From an uncultured Odoribacter sp. (lineage in GTDB: Bacteria; Bacteroidota; Bacteroidia; Bacteroidales; Marinifilaceae): a stretch of DNA of 6,280 nucleotides. The position numbers and the translations under genes are program-made. The notes below the pieces were generated by a model. It worked only from the letters and a program-made list of their open reading frames with translations, was not told the origin of the DNA and made no database searches. The stretch is taken from the NCBI GenBank assembly GCA_905204385.1, contig CAJKZL010000197.1:1-6280 (forward strand). Reading direction: 5' to 3'. This document shows, piece by piece, positions 1-4,904 of the stretch (positions are counted from its first letter, which is position 1; every line of letters begins with the position of its first letter).

Positions 1-526
1 GACCTCTTATGAGAGAACGTTTAAGCTGGTGGTGGATGAGGCGACGACTTTGGTAAAGGGCACTCATTTCGATGTAGACCTGGAGTATAAGATGCCAGCG
101 GGCAAAGCACAGGCAGATGTACCGTTGATCTTGTACCGACATCCGGATTTGCAGGACCCCGACCGGGAATGGAGACTTGTGTTGCGTTTGGTTGAAAGCC
201 TGGATTTTAATATCGATTTCAAGCAGATCAGTGGGATCGATATTCTGACCTATTCGTTGAATGTGAGCGATCGCATTGAAAGACCTTCCCGATGGAAGGA
301 CGAGCCTACCAACAATTTCTATAAATATTACGGTAAATATTCTTTGGCAAAATTGTTGGTGTTGATGGAGGCTTGCCAGAAGCCAAGCTCATTTTTCAAT
401 GACATTTATAATACAGGAGTTTTTCAGGCTACTTCCCGGGCTACCCGCTTGTATCTGGAAAGACAGAATCCTAAAATAAAGGATGAGGATGGGAGTGAAA
501 TGAAAATGGGGGAATTTGCATTGTAA
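1..526 (+). CDS. DUF4843 domain-containing protein, 3' part (5' truncated by window edge)
   Basis: The frame is open from base 2 to a TAA stop at 524-526, giving 175 visible residues. A GTG at position 29 could be read as a start, but the codons before it (T-S-Y-E-R-T-F-K-L) are in frame and continue the same domain, so the true start lies to the left. The text reads as the C-terminal two thirds of a DUF4843-type protein: a beta-rich segment, then 'REWRLVLRLVES' and, further on, a 'RIERPSRWKDEP' segment followed by 'NNFYKYYGKYS', which I recognise from this family. Full-length members are usually about 250 residues with an N-terminal lipoprotein signal, so some 70-80 residues are probably missing. 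These proteins sit after SusC- and SusD-like genes and before a PKD-like lipoprotein, as here. Their biochemical role is unknown; an outer-membrane accessory role in uptake is inferred from context only. Confidence 0.82.
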   Translation, partial: TSYERTFKLVVDEATTLVKGTHFDVDLEYKMPAGKAQADVPLILYRHPDLQDPDREWRLVLRLVESLDFNIDFKQISGIDILTYSLNVSDRIERPSRWKDEPTNNFYKYYGKYSLAKLLVLMEACQKPSSFFNDIYNTGVFQATSRATRLYLERQNPKIKDEDGSEMKMGEFAL

Positions 527-547
527 GAGATTTTAAATGATAGACGT

Positions 548-2059
548 ATGAAAACGAAAAATAAATTATGGAGATTAGTGGCCGGAATGATTATTCTGGT
601 GCTGGCTTCCTGTTATGATGACAAAGGAAATTATGATTATCATGCGATTAACCAGATTGGCATCCGGTTTGAGCAGGAAGCTTATGAAGTGAATCGTTAT
701 GAAGAATTGACGGTTGCTCCACTGCTGACTTTTACACAGGGAGAAGGTCAGGAATGCCGCTATAGCTGGATTCTGGAAAAACCGGGGACTACGGTAAAGC
801 AAAACGATACGCTTTCGAATGAGAAAATTCTGAAAAAGGTTATTACGGCAAAAAGCGGTACCTATAATTTATGCCTGGCCGTAACAGATCCGGAAACCGG
901 GGTGACTTTCCGCCAGGAGGCTTCGCTGGCTGTAAAAACAGAATTGACGCAGGGATATATTTTGCTTTGCGAGAAAGGAGGCAAAATGGCGCTGGATATG
1001 CTGGCGCGAAAATCGCTGATTACCGACGGGAAGGATAATTTTAAGTTGCTTAAGAATCTGGAAGCCGGACTGCCCGTGGCGGAAAAACCTCTTTCTTTGC
1101 GTTATAGCGTCAGCGTAGAAACGGATATGGATACCTGGGATGATGTGTTTTATCATTTTACAGGAATTTGTACTGAAAATGCAATGATTCATTTAGATGA
1201 AAACCTGGAAGTGGAGCCTTACCTGGATGTGAATCTGTATGCCTCTGCCCCTTTCGCACAACCTTTGCGTCCGCAAAATGATTTTTACATGGGAGGAAGT
1301 GAGTACTTTTTTGCAAACGGAGACTTTTATTTTAGAAGCAACGGGTTTTCTCCGGAATTATTCGGAGCCCCTGCGAACAGTGCAGATGAGTCTTATCAGT
1401 TATATCCGGATATGATGGCTTTCGGATCTTCTGCGAAACAGGCTTTATATTATGATATCACCAACAGACGTTTTGTATATTTTAAGTCCGGAGATTTTCT
1501 TTCTCCCTTTTTGCCGGAGGATCCGAAGAGCGAATATTTCAATATCGATAAGGAAATGCTGTATATGTGTGGTCCCCGTTATGGTAAAAACGGTTATGCA
1601 GTAACCCGCGATCCGGAGGGCAACCCTATAGATTTGTATGTTTACACCGGCACGAAAGCAGCGGATGCTTTACCGGTGATTTATCCCCTGGACGATTTAC
1701 CCGGTATTCACGACGCCCGGTTTTTCGATATTCCGGAAAAGCAACCCTATTTGTTTTATGCTACGGAAACTGAGGTGTATCAACTGAATTATGATTTGGG
1801 CAAGGCAACGCTTCAGCATGTATATTCCGCAGCGGAAGGGAAAAAGATTGTCCGGATGAAGTTCAATCGTTTTACAAATTATAATAGTTATCATGAAGGT
1901 GCGGATCGTTTGCTGGTGTGTGTGAATGGTTCCGGGCCCGAAGACTCTTGCGGCGAGTTGCATATATTTTCTATTGCGGAAGGAAATGTAAAGCCGGTGG
2001 AGTTCGGCTCGTATTCCGGCATTGCAAAAATTGTAGATGTGGCTTACAAAGAGCAATGA
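548..2059 (+). CDS. PKD-like family surface lipoprotein
   Basis: A complete 503-residue gene starting 21 bases after the DUF4843 stop, so almost certainly co-transcribed. The start is chosen because it gives a type II signal peptide: basic MKTKNK, a hydrophobic core at about residues 10-20, and lipobox L-A-S-Cys22. The mature start, C-Y-D-D-K, is acidic right after the cysteine, which in Bacteroidota favours export to the outer face of the outer membrane. Residues about 40-130 form a PKD-like beta-sandwich (RYSWIL; then GTYNLCLAVTDPETG). A 'TQGYILLCEKGGK' segment at about 134-146 begins the larger C-terminal region, which may be a beta-propeller or similar fold and ends with the typical 'KIVDVAYKE' tail. 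Family members accompany SusC/SusD/DUF4843 genes, but no ligand is known. No catalytic motif is visible. No strong Shine-Dalgarno sequence precedes it, which is usual for this phylum. It appears to be the last gene of its operon. Confidence 0.88.
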   Translation: MKTKNKLWRLVAGMIILVLASCYDDKGNYDYHAINQIGIRFEQEAYEVNRYEELTVAPLLTFTQGEGQECRYSWILEKPGTTVKQNDTLSNEKILKKVITAKSGTYNLCLAVTDPETGVTFRQEASLAVKTELTQGYILLCEKGGKMALDMLARKSLITDGKDNFKLLKNLEAGLPVAEKPLSLRYSVSVETDMDTWDDVFYHFTGICTENAMIHLDENLEVEPYLDVNLYASAPFAQPLRPQNDFYMGGSEYFFANGDFYFRSNGFSPELFGAPANSADESYQLYPDMMAFGSSAKQALYYDITNRRFVYFKSGDFLSPFLPEDPKSEYFNIDKEMLYMCGPRYGKNGYAVTRDPEGNPIDLYVYTGTKAADALPVIYPLDDLPGIHDARFFDIPEKQPYLFYATETEVYQLNYDLGKATLQHVYSAAEGKKIVRMKFNRFTNYNSYHEGADRLLVCVNGSGPEDSCGELHIFSIAEGNVKPVEFGSYSGIAKIVDVAYKEQ

Positions 2060-2106
2060 TGCTTAAAGTAAGAGCATGCCTGCAAGTGCGGTTTTATGGT
2101 TGCAGA

Positions 2107-2139
2107 AACGACGCGTGATGACTCCCATCACGCGTCGTT
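2107..2139. terminator. Perfect 14-bp inverted repeat between convergent genes, probable bidirectional terminator
   Basis: The left arm (2107-2120, AACGACGCGTGATG) is the exact reverse complement of the right arm (2126-2139), with a 5-base loop ACTCC. It starts 47 bases after the lipoprotein stop and overlaps the kinase gene: read on the minus strand the first arm contains the codons AAC GAC GCG and the TGA stop. Position between two convergent genes argues for termination of both. Neither side has a long T tract directly after the stem (plus strand GAGCGAAATTTTAA, minus strand TCTGCAACCATAAAA), so it is not a textbook intrinsic terminator and may act partly as a 3'-end stabiliser. Confidence 0.65.
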
Positions 2140-4650
2140 GAGCGAAATTTTAATATCCGGGAGCATATTCTTCCGGATATTTTCTGTCAATTCCGTTGCT
2201 TTTCCGATGATTTCTGCAGTCAATTCCGCCGATTCGGCCGGAGACAGGGAGTGTTTATCGGCCTGTTCCATTTTTTCCAGGAGCGGGATAATGTCTCTGG
2301 CTTCCAATTGCCGGAACAGAGGCAGCATTTTGTGGGCGATCCGGGAAATGGTATCCCACTGTTTGTTCCGAAGGTTGTCCTTTAACAGTTCGATGTGTTC
2401 GGTTGTTGTGTCGACAAAGGAAACGATGATTTTTTTTAAAGAATCCGGATCGTCGTCGGTAAATTGTTCGATGTTTTTGAGGGTATATCCCGGCGTTTCC
2501 AACCGGGAAGAGTGGGTTGTTCCTGTGGGTGGAGGTGTTTGCGACCGACCTGATAAACGGTCTATAAGCTGGAAAAGCTGGGAGGAGGTGAACGGTTTGT
2601 TGAGATATGCGGTAAATCCTGCCTGTACATAATCTGTTTCTTGTTTGTCCGAGTCGGCTGAAAGAGCGACAATCGGCAAGGTTTTGGCGAATGGGAGCGA
2701 AGACTGGCGAATTTGTCTTACCAGTTCAAAACCGTTTATGCCGGGCATTTGTATATCTGAAAACAGAAGATCGTAGGATGCTGTCTCCAGCAGACGGATG
2801 ATTTCAGTGGGCTTGGTGGTCATAGTGGCTTCGATGCCGGCTAATTTCAAAAGATTGCCGGTCATCTCCAGTTGAAGCGCATCGTCGTCCACCAATAATA
2901 CTTTAAGGCTCCGGTGGTTGGCGGCGACAATGGTTTGTGAGGCAGGTTCGGCGGAAGCCGGTTGAGACGAGGCGACTACTTTTTCAAGTGGAAGAACGAT
3001 CGTAAAGCAACTTCCTTTGCCGGGTTCACTCTGCAATTTCATGTGTCCTCCCAGCAAATCGATCAATTTCAGGGTAATGGTCAGTCCCAAGCCGGTCCCT
3101 TCTATCCCCGAATGCGATTTTAGTCGCGTAAATTCCTGAAAAATGAGTTGCTGTTCTTCAGGGGTCATTCCCGGCCCGGTATCCGCTATTTTTAATATTA
3201 TTCGCTTATTATCGGTGCTGCTGGCTGCTGTAAAGCTAACCGATCCTTCACGGGTATATTTTATGGCATTAGACAATATATTCGTGATAATTTGCCGGAT
3301 ACGCAGGGCATCTCCCCGGTAATCGCTATTCAGATCGCTGCCGAATTTACTTTTTAGCTCTAATTTTTTGGCTGCGGCCAAGGGCATAAAAGTATCCGAT
3401 GTTTCCTGGAAAAGTTGGGCAACATTGAAGATGACGCTTTCCAGGGGCATCTTGTTATTTTCCAGTTTCGATAGATCCAGTAGGTTGCTCACTAAATTCA
3501 GAATATGCCGGGCCGACCCTTGCATATTTTTCAGGTAATAACGCTGGCGGTCGTCGATGGAAGTGTTATTGATGAGTTCGATATACCCCATCACTGAGCT
3601 TAGTGGAGATTTGATGTCGTGAGTCACGGTAAGAATCATTTTCTCACGGCTTTTTAGCAACCGGTCGGCAAATTGATTTGCACTTTCCAGTTCCCGTCGA
3701 TAGCGCTGGCTTTTGGATAAATCGCGCAAGATAAAAAAGGTAAAGAATACTACTGCTAAAAAAGCCGCTATAGCTACCCAGGCAAAAATGCGGATCATGG
3801 TGGTGATCACCTGTTCGCGTCCCTGCTGTTTTTGATAAACATGGCTGATCTCTTCTTTTTCGTATTCACTCAAGATTCGTTTCAATTGATCGGTAATGAT
3901 TGCACTTTTGCGAATCAGCGCGTATTCTTTTTGATTGATTTTTTGATTGATGGTTTGTGTTTGTTTTTGTACATCTTCCCAGGTGGAACGGAGAATGTTC
4001 ACCACGGTATCGGTGTTTTGCAGGGAATGGTCGATGGTGTCGACAATAATATGATGGGTAGTGGAAACTTTTAGGATAGAATCCGGCTGGGCCCTGGAAA
4101 AAAGGCCGCGCCTTTTCTTTTTATCCGACTTTACATAGGAACTGTCTATGGTGGTGATGTAGCGTTTGACGATGTTTATTTCTTCCGGTAGCGTATCCTT
4201 TCCCGATTCTATATGGGCAATTGCTTTATTGTAGAATTCTTCGGGAATAAATGATTTTTTTACGTAAGAGAGATCCTTTAAATTGCGTATTTTATCTTCC
4301 AGCAAGTTATTGATGGTATCGAGCCGAAGTTGTTGTTCCAAATGGGAAGTCCATCGGCGTAAAGAATCGATGTTGGTTCTCGTTTCTTCCATAATTTCCA
4401 TATATTGTCGGAAAGAACGCTCCGAACCGGTTTGGACATAGGCATTGCTCAAAGCTTCGGCTTCGTATAAGCCGCTGAGTGTATTGCCGATCATATATAA
4501 TTTACGGCTGGAATCATTGCTAACATCTTCATTGACGATGAGCTTGGTGATTTGCTTGTAAATAAGGGTCGTCGAGAGTATGGTTAAGAAAAAAAGCAAA
4601 ATGTAGCCACCCACCACTTTGATTTTCGTATGTCTTGATTCTTTTTGCAT
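2128..4650 (-). CDS. Hybrid sensor histidine kinase with receiver and HPt domains
   Basis: A complete 840-residue inner-membrane phosphorelay kinase. Transmembrane helix 1 (about 12-31) and helix 2 (about 283-308) flank a helical, charged periplasmic region of about 250 residues with no sensor fold I recognise and a basic patch (KKKRRGLFSR, 177-186). A linker helix leads to the HisKA domain with H-box THDIKSPL (His344). The ATPase domain follows: N-box Asn457/Asn461, G1 Asp490 (DTGPGM) and G2 GTGLGL (518-523). After an Ala/Ser/Pro linker (561-577) comes a receiver (582-698) with acidic pocket Asp588/Asp589, phospho-acceptor Asp632 (SDIQMPG), Ser664 and Lys685. A second linker leads to an HPt-like helical domain (about 721-835) with His773 in IAHKMLPLFRQLEA. 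All key catalytic residues are present. There is no DNA-binding output, so a separate response regulator is needed; none is in the window. The stimulus is unknown. The ATG start is supported by the immediately following membrane helix and a promoter 17 bases upstream. Confidence 0.95.
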   Translation of the reverse strand: MQKESRHTKIKVVGGYILLFFLTILSTTLIYKQITKLIVNEDVSNDSSRKLYMIGNTLSGLYEAEALSNAYVQTGSERSFRQYMEIMEETRTNIDSLRRWTSHLEQQLRLDTINNLLEDKIRNLKDLSYVKKSFIPEEFYNKAIAHIESGKDTLPEEINIVKRYITTIDSSYVKSDKKKRRGLFSRAQPDSILKVSTTHHIIVDTIDHSLQNTDTVVNILRSTWEDVQKQTQTINQKINQKEYALIRKSAIITDQLKRILSEYEKEEISHVYQKQQGREQVITTMIRIFAWVAIAAFLAVVFFTFFILRDLSKSQRYRRELESANQFADRLLKSREKMILTVTHDIKSPLSSVMGYIELINNTSIDDRQRYYLKNMQGSARHILNLVSNLLDLSKLENNKMPLESVIFNVAQLFQETSDTFMPLAAAKKLELKSKFGSDLNSDYRGDALRIRQIITNILSNAIKYTREGSVSFTAASSTDNKRIILKIADTGPGMTPEEQQLIFQEFTRLKSHSGIEGTGLGLTITLKLIDLLGGHMKLQSEPGKGSCFTIVLPLEKVVASSQPASAEPASQTIVAANHRSLKVLLVDDDALQLEMTGNLLKLAGIEATMTTKPTEIIRLLETASYDLLFSDIQMPGINGFELVRQIRQSSLPFAKTLPIVALSADSDKQETDYVQAGFTAYLNKPFTSSQLFQLIDRLSGRSQTPPPTGTTHSSRLETPGYTLKNIEQFTDDDPDSLKKIIVSFVDTTTEHIELLKDNLRNKQWDTISRIAHKMLPLFRQLEARDIIPLLEKMEQADKHSLSPAESAELTAEIIGKATELTENIRKNMLPDIKISLNDA
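3928..3951. repeat. 12-base perfect tandem duplication inside the kinase gene
   Basis: Two adjacent identical copies of TTTTTGATTGAT (3928-3939 and 3940-3951). On the coding strand they encode INQK twice, residues 234-241, in the membrane-proximal periplasmic helix leading to transmembrane helix 2. The unit is a multiple of three, so copy-number change would keep the frame. Confidence 0.85.
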
Positions 4651-4791
4651 GTTACTTTTCTTTTCTACAAAGATAGAAATAAAAATGAGAGAATAAATCG
4701 AAGGTTCAAAGGGCTGGGATCAAGCAGTTTAGTTTTTATGACTGTTATAACCGATTGTGAAGATGGTATAAGTGTAAAAGTCGGTCGACTT
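4651..4791. other. Intergenic promoter region upstream of the kinase, with a small dyad
   Basis: A non-coding stretch between the glycosidase terminator and the kinase start. Besides the -7 element it holds a short dyad, AAGTC-GGTC-GACTT (4778-4791), just beyond the T tract of the terminator. The dyad could be an operator half-site pair or simply a small hairpin; its size gives no means to decide. A 64-codon plus-strand frame covers the area but I see no support for it as a gene. Confidence 0.4.
4668..4675 (-). promoter_or_regulatory. Probable Bacteroidota sigma-ABfr promoter (-7 element) of the kinase gene
   Basis: Read on the minus strand this is TATCTTTG, an exact match to the Bacteroides -7 consensus TAnnTTTG. 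It ends 17 bases before the kinase ATG, implying a 5' leader of roughly ten bases. The leader is purine-rich (AGAAAAGAAAAG) with no strong Shine-Dalgarno sequence. The expected -33 TTG-type element is not clear at the usual spacing: the nearest TTTG lies 31 bases upstream, too far, so the promoter may be weak or activator-dependent. Confidence 0.6.
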
Positions 4792-4835
4792 AAAAAAGAA
4801 GGGTCGGCAAATTGTTTTTTCAATCCGCCAACCCT
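4792..4835 (-). terminator. Intrinsic terminator downstream of the glycoside hydrolase gene
   Basis: On the minus strand the sequence folds as AGGGTTGGCGGATTG, loop AAAAAA, CAATTTGCCGACCCT: a 15-bp stem with three G-T pairs. It is followed by TTC and then six T (complement of 4792-4797). Stem, small loop and T run are all in the right order for minus-strand transcription only; the plus-strand side has no T run after the stem. It begins 45 bases after the glycosidase stop and separates that gene from the kinase. Confidence 0.88.
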
Positions 4836-4870
4836 ATGACAAGGGGCATAATGAATATTCGGTAAGCAAG

Positions 4871-4904
4871 TCCTTATCGATCAAAAATTTGTTTCGATAA
4901 AGGA
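4871..4904. repeat. Imperfect inverted repeat spanning the glycosidase stop codon
   Basis: TCCTTATCGA (4871-4880) pairs with TCGATAAAGGA (4894-4904) apart from one bulged base, around a 13-base loop that contains the TGA stop (complement of 4881-4883). There is no T run next to it, and the strong terminator lies 45 bases further on, so this is at most an accessory mRNA 3' structure. Confidence 0.45.

Noticed and set aside
29..31. GTG as start of the DUF4843 gene
   Set aside because: The frame is open to the left edge and the preceding codons continue the same domain, so this is an internal valine.
1697..2056. Minus-strand 119-codon frame opposite the lipoprotein gene
   Set aside because: Antisense to the conserved C-terminal region of the lipoprotein; no start context or domain support.
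2096..2632. Plus-strand 178-codon frame opposite the kinase 3' end
   Set aside because: It lies entirely antisense to the conserved receiver-HPt region of the kinase; serine-rich, low-complexity translation typical of an antisense shadow.
4703..4714. TTTG upstream of the kinase as the -33 promoter element
   Set aside because: It lies 31 bases from the -7 element, well beyond the roughly 19-21 base spacing expected.
4645..4839. Plus-strand 64-codon frame between the kinase and the glycosidase
   Set aside because: It starts inside the kinase start codon region, runs through the kinase promoter and the intrinsic terminator, and its translation shows no recognisable domain.
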